Source: Planctomycetes bacterium RIFCSPLOWO2_12_38_17
Lineage (GTDB): Bacteria; Planctomycetota; Brocadiia; Brocadiales; Brocadiaceae
Length of the DNA: 39,957 nucleotides
Assembly (NCBI GenBank): GCA_001830285.1
Contig: MHYY01000015.1
Location: forward strand, 3,107-43,063
Reading direction: 5' to 3'
This document shows, piece by piece, positions 16,343 through 24,865 of the stretch; within the stretch, counting starts at the first letter, position 1, and each line of letters begins with the position of its first letter. Made by a program: the position numbers and the translations under genes. The notes beneath the pieces are model-generated. The model was not told the origin of the DNA, did not search any database, and saw nothing but the letters and a program-made list of their open reading frames with translations.

Positions 16343-16784
16343 ACGACCACCCGCATAGTGGGTGGCTTGGCTAGCCCTAAAAGGGCATTGTTACCGGCTC
16401 CCCTTAAGGGGATACCGTATAACTTTTCAATGACAATTGCACGATGCGTTGTTTCAGACCGACTCTAGGTCTTTAAATCGCTTAACTTCGCCGTGCCACT
16501 TCATCCTCTTTAGAGGGTGGCAAGGATATTTTTTAAACTTTGTAATTTTTTCTTACCCTCGTATTTGGATTATGCTTTTTGAACAGTTTCTAATACCCTT
16601 TACTTAAGCACTTGGCTCCTGATAACTATAGCTTATTACAATCGAACACGGATATTTACACAGCTTCTTGAATTGTTTGTTCTGATGCAAAAGCAGTTAT
16701 TTTTCATGTAAATATACTGTAAATGATAAATACCGCAGCATAGCTTTTGCTATTCACACCCGCTTAGCGGGTGGTTCAGCTCAG
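16343..16784 (-). mobile_element. IS200/IS605-like non-autonomous element with hairpin ends
   Basis: Both ends are marked by subterminal hairpins and not by matching terminal repeats. One end has CCACCC/GGGTGG (16347-16352 with 16360-16365). The other has CACCCGC/GCGGGTG (16757-16773) preceded by ATAGC/GCTAT (16740-16753). This is the layout of IS200/IS605 elements, whose ends are recognised as hairpins. No tnpA or tnpB frame survives in the roughly 440 bp. Read on the minus strand, the segment 16521 to 16343 packs five stem-loops up to the boundary. Boundaries are approximate to a few bases. Confidence 0.6.
16345..16521 (-). ncRNA. Possible omega-RNA-like structured region at the element end
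   Basis: Clustered stems, in minus-strand order: GCCAC/GTGGC (16495-16521) with an inner CCTC/GAGG, AGACC/GGTCT (16456-16472), CCCCTTAAGGGG (16400-16411), GCCCT/AGGGC (16374-16386) and CCACCC/GGGTGG (16347-16365). TnpB-associated omega-RNAs lie at the 3' end of IS605-type elements, end in such stems, and continue into flanking DNA as guide. The arrangement fits, but no tnpB is present here and expression is unproven. Confidence 0.3.
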
Positions 16785-16982
16785 GAATTAAGGCAGCAAA
16801 GTGTTTACCCGAAGAACACGAAGCGCAATTATTAAATTATTTAAAAGCAACTGATATGGAGGTTGGGCTTTTGCTTAATTTTGACAGTAAACCGGAAATT
16901 AAAACGTAAGGCATTCGATAATTTGAGGAAAAACATATCCGCGTTTATCTGCGAAAATCAGCGTCCAATTTGATTTTTCATT

Positions 16983-18053
16983 ATGGGACTTTTATATACT
17001 AAATTAAAAATATTTCACTATCAGGCAAAGATTGACTCATTGCCGCAGCAAAGTAAAGATATACTTCCACCAGTACACATAAGGATCAAGCCTACCAATG
17101 CCTGTGGCCACAACTGCTGGTATTGTGCATACAAGGCGGATAACTTGCAACTTGGCAAGGATATGAATAAAAGGGATTTTATCCCCAAAGAGAAGATGGC
17201 AGAAATTCTTGATGACCTTGTGGAAATGGGGGTGAAAGCAGTTACCTTTAGCGGAGGGGGGGACCCATTGTACTATCCTTATCTGTTGGATGCTGTAAAG
17301 AAGCTAGCACAAACTCCCATAAAATTCGCATCCTTAACAAACGGCTCACGATTGCAAGGAGAAGTTGCAGAGATCTTTGCCCACCGTGGCACATGGCTGA
17401 GGATATCCATAGACGGATGGGATGATGAAAGTTATGCCCGATACAGGAATGTGAAAGTGGGCGAATTTACCAAGGTAATGAATAATATTGAAAGCTTTAA
17501 AAATCTCGGTGGAAAATGTTATCTAAGTATAAGCTTAATTGTGGACAAGGAGAATGCTGGACATGTATATGAGTTTATTAGGAGACTAAAAAATATGGGC
17601 GTCAATAGCGTTAAGGTGTCACCGTGCATTGTTAGTAATGACGGTGCGGTGAACAATGCCTATCATCAACCTATCTTTGACCAAGTCAAGGAAAGCACCC
17701 GGAAGGCTGTTGCTGATTTCTCGGACGGGCACTTCGAGATATTTGATTCTTATCATGCCTTGGATGATAAATTTAAAAAAGATTATGACTGGTGTCCGTA
17801 TTTGCAGATACTACCAGTGATAGGGGCAGATTTAAACATTTACCCCTGTCAGGACAAGGCTTACAACCTTGAAGATGGCCTAATTGGCACTATTAAAAAC
17901 CAGCGCTTCAAAGACTTCTGGTTTTCGGATAAAAATAAATTCCTTAAAATTAATCCTTCAGTCAACTGCAATCATCACTGCATTGCCAATGAGAAAAACA
18001 AAATGGTTTTAGAATATTTATATGCAGATTCTGAGCATTTAAGTTTCGTTTGA
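16983..18053 (+). CDS. Radical SAM/SPASM-domain protein
   Basis: 356 residues. Cluster motif C41-x3-C45-x2-C48 (NACGHNCWYCAYKAD). FSGGGDPLYYP near residue 94 replaces the usual GGEP with GGGDP, a variant seen in some radical SAM subgroups. The C-terminal part has WCPYLQILPVIGADLNIYPCQDKAYN, then GLIGTIKNQRFKDFWFSDKN, then CNHHC, a SPASM-type cluster ligand set. It has no ribosome-binding site better than weak A/T text. It is followed after eight bases by an RmlD-like SDR, which hints at a sugar substrate. Confidence 0.9.
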   Translation: MGLLYTKLKIFHYQAKIDSLPQQSKDILPPVHIRIKPTNACGHNCWYCAYKADNLQLGKDMNKRDFIPKEKMAEILDDLVEMGVKAVTFSGGGDPLYYPYLLDAVKKLAQTPIKFASLTNGSRLQGEVAEIFAHRGTWLRISIDGWDDESYARYRNVKVGEFTKVMNNIESFKNLGGKCYLSISLIVDKENAGHVYEFIRRLKNMGVNSVKVSPCIVSNDGAVNNAYHQPIFDQVKESTRKAVADFSDGHFEIFDSYHALDDKFKKDYDWCPYLQILPVIGADLNIYPCQDKAYNLEDGLIGTIKNQRFKDFWFSDKNKFLKINPSVNCNHHCIANEKNKMVLEYLYADSEHLSFV

Positions 18054-18061
18054 GGAAATAA

Positions 18062-18997
18062 ATGGGGTCTGAGAGTTATAATGAGGGACGGCAGTTTACC
18101 CTTGTTGTTGGGTCAGATAGCTTAATTGGCAAAGCATTAATGGCTCACTTAAACCGTGCTGGATCGCGAGTTTTGGGAACTACTCGGCGGTACGAGCAAG
18201 TAGATGACATACACTTGTATCTTGATCTTGCAAAGAATGTAAATGATTGGCAATGTCCGTTCCCAGTTAAAGTTGCTGTTGTGTGTGCGGGCGTGACTAA
18301 TCTTGATATGTGTAGGCATAATCCGATTGCAAGTGCTTCTACCAATGTGGAGGGTTTGTCTGCTCTGGTGAAGAATCTGGTGAATAGTGGTGCATTCGTA
18401 ATTTACCTTTCAACTAATCAAGTCTTCGATGGTACAGTTCCGTATCGCAAGACCGATGATCCATTGTCTCCAATTACGGAATATGGTCGGCAAAAGGCCG
18501 AAGCAGAGCTTCGAATCAGTGCATTTGCTGATTCTGTAGCGATTGTGCGTTTAACAAAAGTTTTAGGACCAAATCATATGCTCTTTTCTGCATGGGCAGG
18601 AGCGATGCAAAAGGGTGAGGCTATTCAACCTTTCGCAGATATGGTTATAGCGCCAATACCTTTGTCTTGTGTGGTGTCGGTGATTAGACTATTAGCAGAT
18701 CGAAGATTATCGGGTATTTTCCATGTATCGGGAGAGCGTGATATTTCTTACGCGGAGGCTGCTTTTTTGGGTGCCGAACTGCTTGGTGCAGATTCATGTC
18801 TAATACAACCGGTCAATGCCTCGCAGTCGGGTCATTATACGGAGGTTGTTCCAGCCCACACCACACTAAACATTGATAGCCTGAGATTTGCTTTGGGAAT
18901 AGAACCACCGGACGTTAGGTGGACAGTTAAGATGGCGTACATGAAGCCATCTACGCTTGTAGGGATAGATAAGATGTTGTTTTATACCAGATTCTAA
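18062..18997 (+). CDS. RmlD-like SDR (dTDP-4-dehydrorhamnose reductase family)
   Basis: 311 residues. The nucleotide-binding loop is VVGSDSLIGKAL (15-26), slightly unlike the usual GxxGxxG. STNQVFDGTVPY with a following EYGRQKAEAEL carries the Y-x3-K catalytic pair in the order typical of dTDP-4-dehydrorhamnose reductases. PFADMVIAPIPL and the C-terminal GIFHVSGERDISYAE are also RmlD-like. It would reduce a 4-keto nucleotide sugar. The G+C of this gene is visibly higher than its neighbours, suggesting separate acquisition. Good ribosome-binding site (GAGGAAAT) and an 8-base gap to the radical SAM gene indicate co-translation. Confidence 0.85.
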   Translation: MGSESYNEGRQFTLVVGSDSLIGKALMAHLNRAGSRVLGTTRRYEQVDDIHLYLDLAKNVNDWQCPFPVKVAVVCAGVTNLDMCRHNPIASASTNVEGLSALVKNLVNSGAFVIYLSTNQVFDGTVPYRKTDDPLSPITEYGRQKAEAELRISAFADSVAIVRLTKVLGPNHMLFSAWAGAMQKGEAIQPFADMVIAPIPLSCVVSVIRLLADRRLSGIFHVSGERDISYAEAAFLGAELLGADSCLIQPVNASQSGHYTEVVPAHTTLNIDSLRFALGIEPPDVRWTVKMAYMKPSTLVGIDKMLFYTRF

Positions 18998-19003
18998 ATT
19001 AGT

Positions 19004-19477
19004 ATGGCTATTTCTCCATATCTCAAACGGCTACGGCAGGCTGTAGGTCATGAAACACTACTTGTACCTAGCGTAAGTGTCATAATAAGGGATGACTCTG
19101 GCCGCATATTGCTCCAGCAGCGTGCAGATAACGGTGAATGGTGTTTACCTTGTGGGATCATGGAGCCAGGGGAACGTATAGTCGAGACAGCCATTCGTGA
19201 AGTGCGTGAGGAGACGGGATTAGATATTAAGATAGTTCGTTTAGTGGGAGTGTATTCTGATCCTTTAGCTTACACTTATTCCAATGGTGATAGCATACAA
19301 CCCATGCTGGCACTTTTTGAGGGGCGGGTTGTTTCAGGTGTATTGATGCCAGATTATGAAGAAGTAGTGCAACTTGGATACTTCGAGCTAGAAGCCTTAC
19401 CGGAAAGCATAGCGGAACAGCAACGTATGCTTATATTTGATGCACTTGCTAACCGGCAAGAGGCATTTTTTAGATAG
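19004..19477 (+). CDS. Nudix hydrolase
   Basis: 157 residues. A complete Nudix box, G-x5-E-x7-REVREETGL, occupies residues 51-73 (starting GIMEPGE), with the preceding GEWCLPCG strand. It would hydrolyse a nucleoside diphosphate linked to another moiety, possibly a nucleotide sugar, for example to remove damaged or dead-end sugar nucleotides. Six bases after the SDR gene, so part of the same unit. Substrate cannot be told from the sequence. Confidence 0.92.
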   Translation: MAISPYLKRLRQAVGHETLLVPSVSVIIRDDSGRILLQQRADNGEWCLPCGIMEPGERIVETAIREVREETGLDIKIVRLVGVYSDPLAYTYSNGDSIQPMLALFEGRVVSGVLMPDYEEVVQLGYFELEALPESIAEQQRMLIFDALANRQEAFFR

Positions 19478-19573
19478 GCTAGTTATGAATTCATGCACGT
19501 TTAGAGGATTGTTTTATACCTAAATCTTACAACCAGATAAAATCAAACTATCAGATAACAGTACAAAAACATC

Positions 19574-20197
19574 ATGAACTTATTGACTATTCTTATCACT
19601 ACATATAATCGTCTAAATATTTTAAAACAATGCTTAAATGCTATTTTTTCATCAAGGGGTTTAAATTATGTAAAAGACATTGTCGTTGTCGATGACTGTT
19701 CTACAGATGGTACGACAGAATATCTTCAACAGCTTTTTGTTGAAGGGGAAATAACAACGTTTATTAGAAATGAACAAACCAAAGGACCTGCAACCAGAAG
19801 AAATCAAGGGATACGTTGTGCAAAAGGTGAATATATTCTAATTATGGGAGATGATGTCATCTTATTTAAATCTACTATTGAATTATTCTGCAAACATATT
19901 CAAAAATATGGACTTCACAACGCTTCTGTTATAGGGAATATATTGCCTTTCCCAGATAATATAACTGCCTTTGTATATTGGAGTTGCAATGGTGGCTCAC
20001 AGTTTGGGCATTATCGGTTATCTGATGAGAATAAATTTGATGCTGGTGATGAATACTTCTATACGTGCAATGCGGTGACCCCTACAATAATTTTAAAGGA
20101 AAATCCGTTTGATGAGTCTTTTCCTTATGCTCGATTTGAAGATAGAGAACTGAGTTACAGGTTAAAAAAAAAATCAATCATAAAATTCATTATTTAG
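19574..20197 (+). CDS. Glycosyltransferase family 2, N-terminal part (frameshifted)
   Basis: 207 residues in this frame. GT2/GT-A signatures: TILITTYNRLNILKQCLNAI (5-24), VDDCSTDGT, GPATRRNQGIRCAKGEY, and a D-D acidic motif in IMGDDVILF. DESFPYARFEDRELSYRL is the typical acceptor-side ED-x-E segment. The frame stops soon after a run of ten A bases (20164-20173). Reading one base back, the protein continues smoothly as INHKIHYLAEAKSYHKHK into the next open frame. So the real protein is probably about 347 residues, and the stop at 20197 is a frameshift, slippage site or assembly error. Confidence 0.85.
   Translation: MNLLTILITTYNRLNILKQCLNAIFSSRGLNYVKDIVVVDDCSTDGTTEYLQQLFVEGEITTFIRNEQTKGPATRRNQGIRCAKGEYILIMGDDVILFKSTIELFCKHIQKYGLHNASVIGNILPFPDNITAFVYWSCNGGSQFGHYRLSDENKFDAGDEYFYTCNAVTPTIILKENPFDESFPYARFEDRELSYRLKKKSIIKFII
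20164..20173 (+). other. A10 slippery run at the GT2 frame change
   Basis: Ten consecutive A bases, read as TTA AAA AAA AAA TCA in frame one. A -1 ribosomal slip on A-AAA-AAA, or one extra A added by transcriptional slippage, joins the upstream frame to the downstream one. Confidence 0.6.
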
Positions 20198-20226
20198 CTG
20201 AGGCAAAGTCCTATCACAAACACAAG

Positions 20227-20616
20227 ATGCCTTTTAAGGTATGGCTACAAAAATTCGAACAATTTACGTGGGCAGCGTTACATTTTAGTAATCTTTACCC
20301 CAATGATCATGATTTAAAACGGAAACTAGGCATTAAAAAAGCATTAGAAACAGAGAGTTTCAAAAATGAGTCTTTAGAAAATGCGGTGCAACTTATCAAT
20401 CATTATCACAAGCAATTTTTCGATTCAGAGACAAATTTTGGACAGTCTTGGATAAAAAATGTTGTGACGATGAGTTTCCAAAATTTGCAGGAGTTCTTCA
20501 GAATCAATTGTTATCGTAAACATTTAGACATGCCTCTACTTGTCGATGTTGATCGAAAATTTAGCGTTCAGGAAGCAATGAATATGATTCTGGAAAAATT
20601 ACATAATGAGGTTTAA
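20227..20616 (+). CDS. Glycosyltransferase family 2, C-terminal part (frameshifted)
   Basis: 129 residues from the first ATG, but the true continuation of the upstream GT2 begins at 20173 in this frame. The sequence is helical with WLQKFEQFTWAALHFSNLYP and FDSETNFGQSWIKNVV, like the C-terminal tail of GT2 proteins that act in O-antigen synthesis. It has no ribosome-binding site of its own, which supports its being the end of the upstream gene and not an independent protein. Confidence 0.7.
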   Translation: MPFKVWLQKFEQFTWAALHFSNLYPNDHDLKRKLGIKKALETESFKNESLENAVQLINHYHKQFFDSETNFGQSWIKNVVTMSFQNLQEFFRINCYRKHLDMPLLVDVDRKFSVQEAMNMILEKLHNEV

Positions 20617-20728
20617 CGAGTGTTTTTTAAGGCTTCAGGATGATAATATATTTTTTCAACGAGTTGTATGTTTAGATAGGATTTGACAAAAAATAGATGT
20701 TAACTGAAAAATAGGAGAAAGCTGCAAT

Positions 20729-22183
20729 ATGTTTCACAATGATATGAAGAAAGTCCTACTGGTTATTTCCAATTCCCGATGGCATGAAAAACGCCCTTGG
20801 TTGACTAGTCCACATTCTGCGTTGATTTTGACAGCCTTATTAAAAAAGGACTTTAATTTTAGCATAATAGACGCAAACGGACTAAATCTATCTGAGGTGG
20901 AATGTCAATTACGAATACAGAAACACAACCCGGATGTTATATTGATTTCTGCTTTATCGGTCGAGTACCATAAACAAGCTCATACGACACTGGCTTTGGC
21001 TAAAAAAGCCTCTCCAAATGCAATCACTGTTATCGGAGGAGTATATCCGACTGTACTTGGCGAAGAAGTTTTGAAGGACACTAACGTAGATTATATTTTT
21101 ATAGGTCATGCAGAGGAACGCATTGTGAATTTTATTCAACAGATAGATGATAAGGGAGACATATACGATCTTCCGGGTATTGGTTTTAGAACTGCTACTG
21201 GTGCGACTAGGATCAATCCAGTTCGGAGTTATATTGGCGATGTAAAGAAGTTGGTCAAACCTGATTACTCTTTATTGGATTTAGAGCCATATTGGGATTG
21301 GAAACAACATGATCATCAAATGAACTCTAGCGTTCGTTCGGCACAAATTATTACCACATATGGGTGTCCGTATAATTGTGTGTTTTGTGCAACTCGAACG
21401 ATCAGTGGAAAAGGAGTCGCAATTCGACCAGTTGAGGATGTGTTGGAAGAAATTGAATTTTTAATTTCGATGTATCATATTAAAAGTTTGTCTTTTCAAG
21501 ACGATTTGTTTCTGGCTAAGAGGAGTAGGGTAGAAGAAATACTTAAAGCATTTATTGATCGTAACTATGGTTTAACATGGAATTCTTCAGCCTCTAGTTG
21601 GCATCTAGACGACGAATTGTTGGTCTTGATTCAAAAAAGCGGGTGTCGTCTACTTACTATGTCTGTGGAATCAGGGTGTCAGAGAGTTTTAAAGGAGGTT
21701 ATTCACAAGCCATTAAAATTAGATACAATTCCTCCCATTGTCAGAAAATGTAGAGAACTTGGAATAGATATAGTTGCTAATTTTGTTATCGGTTTTCCAG
21801 GAGAAACATGGGATGAATTGCGCGAAACATTTCGTTTTGCCGAAAAGTGCAATTTTGATCTGGCGCACTTTCATATCGCTACTCCACTGCCTAACACAGA
21901 TTTATATTCCATTGCAAAAGAGCAAAACCTTCTTCCAGAGGATTTCAGTTTTCTGGGTGATAAATACTTTGGTTTTGGCGGTGCCTTTATTACTACGGAA
22001 GAATTTACCCCTGAACAATTGATGATTTTGCGTTCCTATGAATGGGATAGGATCAATTTTAGTTCGCCCCAAAAAATTGAAAAAGCTACTAAATTATACC
22101 ATCTTACTTTGGCCGAACTGAAAGACCATCGTCGCCAAACAATTAAAAAAGCTGGCATCCACTTGGCAACTCACGAGGAGTGA
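20729..22183 (+). CDS. B12-binding-domain radical SAM protein
   Basis: 484 residues. The N-terminal 150 residues have the cobalamin-binding Rossmann pattern (VLLVISNSRW, LKKDFNFSIIDANGLN, PDVILISALS, ITVIGGVYPT). The radical SAM core follows, with C213-x3-C217-x2-C220 (YGCPYNCVFCATRT). SVESGCQRVLKEVIHKPLKL and FVIGFPGETWDELRETFRFAE are the usual downstream motifs of this family (BchE/methyltransferase class). B12-type radical SAM enzymes often methylate unactivated carbons or rearrange skeletons. A ribosome-binding site (ATAGGAG) precedes ATG 20729; the alternative M at 20744 would give a more conventional MKKVLLVI start. Confidence 0.93.
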   Translation: MFHNDMKKVLLVISNSRWHEKRPWLTSPHSALILTALLKKDFNFSIIDANGLNLSEVECQLRIQKHNPDVILISALSVEYHKQAHTTLALAKKASPNAITVIGGVYPTVLGEEVLKDTNVDYIFIGHAEERIVNFIQQIDDKGDIYDLPGIGFRTATGATRINPVRSYIGDVKKLVKPDYSLLDLEPYWDWKQHDHQMNSSVRSAQIITTYGCPYNCVFCATRTISGKGVAIRPVEDVLEEIEFLISMYHIKSLSFQDDLFLAKRSRVEEILKAFIDRNYGLTWNSSASSWHLDDELLVLIQKSGCRLLTMSVESGCQRVLKEVIHKPLKLDTIPPIVRKCRELGIDIVANFVIGFPGETWDELRETFRFAEKCNFDLAHFHIATPLPNTDLYSIAKEQNLLPEDFSFLGDKYFGFGGAFITTEEFTPEQLMILRSYEWDRINFSSPQKIEKATKLYHLTLAELKDHRRQTIKKAGIHLATHEE

Positions 22184-22274
22184 TCACTAAGCGTATTTCT
22201 GCCAGCCTCGTTCATTTTGATGATATTTCTATTGAACTGAGATTTTCTATGCATCTAATAAAGGCGGACAAGAA

Positions 22275-23660
22275 ATGATTAAAGTACTGTTAGTTAACAC
22301 CCCTGATGACAAAAAGCCTGTCAATAGAGACATGGCTGGTGGACTAGGGTTCGACCGAAGCAAAACAACGGTTCTGCCTCCTATGGATTTACTCAATTAC
22401 GCGACATTTCTTGAGCAAAAAGGATACTCAGTTGTATTGTTCGACTCGCAAGTCGAATCCCCTGCACAGGAGCAAATCGAACGGATAGCCAATCAGTTTA
22501 AACCGAACGTAACAATCTTAACTGCATCTCTGCCCTCAGTAGACAATGATATTTCATTTGCCAAATGGCTAAAGGGTATTCTTCCTTTCAGCAGTCAAAT
22601 TATATTCAAAATAGGAACTCGATTTCGCCCAATAGTTGAAAAGATTTTAAGAAGTAGTGGTTGCACATATTGTATTATCGGGGAATGCGATTTAGTTATT
22701 GATCAGATATTAACGGGACATACTATGGAGGGGACAGCGCGCTTATTGAATGATGAATATCACGAGCAACAGGAAACTCTCCTTAAGGATATCTCTCAGC
22801 TTCCAATTCCCAACAGAAAGCTTCTTAATAATGATGCCTATCGTTATCCTGCCTTAGGAGATAAAACGACAACTATGCAAACAAGCAGAGGTTGTTCATT
22901 CAGTTGTAGCTACTATTGTCCATATCCTTTGGTTCAGGGCAAAACATGGAGAGCCATGAACGCATCACGAGTCGTGAGTGAGATTGAGACTATTATAAGG
23001 GAAAATAAAATTGAAAATATATTATTTCGTGATGCTACATTCACATTGGATAAAAAACGTACGCAGGAAATCTGTCACTTGATTATTGAGAAATCATTAT
23101 CATTCTCATGGTGGTGTGAAACTCGTATAGATTGCCTAGGCATTGATTTGATTGATATTATGAAAAAAGCCGGATGTGTTGGTATGAATATTGGGGTGGA
23201 AACTGGTGATGAAGCGCTTCTAGCTGAACGGGCAAAGCAGGGAGTGACGCTGTCCAAAATTATACAATTAACGCAACATTGCAAAAAAGTTGACATTAAA
23301 TTGCGGGTTTTGTTAATGATGGGATTGCCCGGTGAAACAAAACAAACACTGTATAAAACTTTTAAGCTTGTAGAGCAAGTACGGCCAGATTATATAGGGC
23401 TCACTACTGTTACTCCTTATCCAGGAACTCCCTTCTATGAAGATGCTCTTAAAAATCACTGGATAAAAACTTTTGATATTAATACCTTCGGTGGGCATGG
23501 TTACAACACCCAAATAGATCCATTAACTTCTGAAGATTTAAAGTTTGCGATGGATAAAATACACATGGCCTATCGCTTTGGCCTAGAAGATAGTGCCACT
23601 ACTAAGGCAGGAAAAGATAAACTGCAAAAAGAATTTCTGGAATGGGTGGAGTTGCAATGA
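22275..23660 (+). CDS. B12-binding-domain radical SAM protein with a CX3CX3C cluster motif
   Basis: 461 residues. A B12-binding-type N-terminus (VLLVNTPDDKKP, GYSVVLFDSQVESPAQ, PNVTILTASLPSV) is followed by the radical SAM core. The cluster cysteines are C207, C211 and C215, in RGCSFSCSYYCPYP, giving C-x3-C-x3-C. This replaces the usual C-x3-C-x2-C of the sibling genes. The remaining motifs are normal: FRDATFTLDKKRTQEI, GMNIGVETGDEAL and LLMMGLPGETKQTLYKTFKLVE. It is otherwise full length, so probably functional. It follows the other B12-type gene and precedes an aldo/keto reductase. Confidence 0.92.
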   Translation: MIKVLLVNTPDDKKPVNRDMAGGLGFDRSKTTVLPPMDLLNYATFLEQKGYSVVLFDSQVESPAQEQIERIANQFKPNVTILTASLPSVDNDISFAKWLKGILPFSSQIIFKIGTRFRPIVEKILRSSGCTYCIIGECDLVIDQILTGHTMEGTARLLNDEYHEQQETLLKDISQLPIPNRKLLNNDAYRYPALGDKTTTMQTSRGCSFSCSYYCPYPLVQGKTWRAMNASRVVSEIETIIRENKIENILFRDATFTLDKKRTQEICHLIIEKSLSFSWWCETRIDCLGIDLIDIMKKAGCVGMNIGVETGDEALLAERAKQGVTLSKIIQLTQHCKKVDIKLRVLLMMGLPGETKQTLYKTFKLVEQVRPDYIGLTTVTPYPGTPFYEDALKNHWIKTFDINTFGGHGYNTQIDPLTSEDLKFAMDKIHMAYRFGLEDSATTKAGKDKLQKEFLEWVELQ

Positions 23661-23795
23661 AAACTGATTTCATGGATGGAATGGGTGCCGATTGTTTCCG
23701 CAACATTTGACCATATCGCTACATACTCGTTAATGGCGTACTCGTTTGTTGAGATGCAACTATTCTTCTATCCTTAAAGAAATGGAATCCGTAAT

Positions 23796-24839
23796 ATGCA
23801 ATATAGAATACTAGGGAATACAGATTTGCAAGTGAGTCAAATCTGCCTTGGTTCCCTTACTTTTGGCCAGCAGAGTAGCGAACTTGAATCACACGAGCAG
23901 TTGGACTATGCGGTGGATGCTGGAATAAACTTCTTTGACACCGCAGAGCTTTACCCTGCGCCACATAAACCGGAAACCTATGGTGAATCGGAACGGATTA
24001 TTGGAAACTGGTTGGCATCGCGCAAAGGAAGAGATCAAAAAATATTGGCAACGAAGGTGGTTGGTCCCGGAAAACCGGCAACCCATATAAGAAACGGACA
24101 AACCCACTTTACTTCAAAAGATATTGAAGAAGCATTAAATGGCAGTCTAAAACGTCTTAAAACTGATTACATTGACCTTTATCAGCTACATTGGCCGGAT
24201 CGAAAGACCAATGGATTTGGGAAATTGGGCTTTACCTATGATTTAAATGAATATGCCACTCCAATTAAAGAAACACTTGAGAGCCTTAGTTCTATTCAAA
24301 AATCTGGTAAAATTAGGCACTTTGGAATTTGCAACGAGACCTCTTGGGGAACTATGGAGTTTCTTCATCAAGCGGATAAAGCAGGCTTCCCTCGTATCGC
24401 CAGCATTCAGAATTCATATAATCTATTGGATCGAACCTTTGAAATTGGACTTTCAGAAATTGTCTACAGAGAAAAGATTAGCTTGCTAGCGTATTCACCC
24501 CTAGCATTCGGAGTTTTAAGCGGAAAATATCTGAACGGGAATAAACCGTCGAATAGTAAACTTACATTTTGGGAAAGACAGTTTTCTCGTTATAGAAAAG
24601 AAAACAGTGAGGTAGCGACTGAAGCCTATGTAAATTTGGCCCAATCCTATCAGATTGGCCCGGCACAAATGGCGCTTGCGTTTGTAGGTAGCCGACCTTT
24701 TGTGACCAGCATGATTATTGGAGCAACTACGATAGGACAGTTAAAAGAGAATATTTCAACTATTAACATAACACTTCCAAGTGAAATGAAAGAGGGGATT
24801 GAGGCTATTCATAGGCAATTTCCCAACCCTTGTCCATAG
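23796..24839 (+). CDS. Aldo/keto reductase (Tas-like)
   Basis: 347 residues. The catalytic tetrad is complete: D48, Y53, K87 and H132 in INFFDTAELY, ATKV and LYQLHWPD. The opening MQYRILGNTDLQVSQICLG and the insertion after the ELYP segment are typical of Tas-type aldo/keto reductases. It would reduce a sugar or aldehyde carbonyl with NADPH. It lies between two B12-type radical SAM genes, so it may process their product. The last 10 bases overlap the longest possible frame of the next gene, but that gene probably starts at 24866. Confidence 0.92.
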   Translation: MQYRILGNTDLQVSQICLGSLTFGQQSSELESHEQLDYAVDAGINFFDTAELYPAPHKPETYGESERIIGNWLASRKGRDQKILATKVVGPGKPATHIRNGQTHFTSKDIEEALNGSLKRLKTDYIDLYQLHWPDRKTNGFGKLGFTYDLNEYATPIKETLESLSSIQKSGKIRHFGICNETSWGTMEFLHQADKAGFPRIASIQNSYNLLDRTFEIGLSEIVYREKISLLAYSPLAFGVLSGKYLNGNKPSNSKLTFWERQFSRYRKENSEVATEAYVNLAQSYQIGPAQMALAFVGSRPFVTSMIIGATTIGQLKENISTINITLPSEMKEGIEAIHRQFPNPCP

Positions 24840-24865
24840 CAATTCAAAATATGAAAGGTAGGAAA

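Larger units (their letters stand above)
16292..16909 (+). pseudogene. Broken GxxExxY gene, interrupted by an inserted element
   Basis: The first 17 codons are intact from ATG 16292: MNADYKDFKHKELTDEV, the usual beginning of GxxExxY proteins. The frame then runs into an unrelated hairpin-bounded insert. After it, from 16784, the gene's last 41 codons resume: GIKAAKCLPEEHEAQLLNYL and on to VGLLLNFDSKPEIKT and TAA at 16907-16909. Roughly 60 central residues, including the GxxExxY motif, are missing, so insertion was accompanied by deletion. The whole is bracketed by degenerate inverted repeats (TTGGACGC...ACGCGGAT near 16282-16304 and the reverse near 16935-16970). Confidence 0.8.

Noticed and set aside
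23657-23710. A 17-codon frame (MKTDFMDGMGADCFRNI) overlapping the stop of the radical SAM gene as ATGA
   Set aside because: Considered as a tiny peptide or RiPP precursor. It is too short, has no leader/core pattern or cysteine motif, and there is no downstream processing gene beside it.
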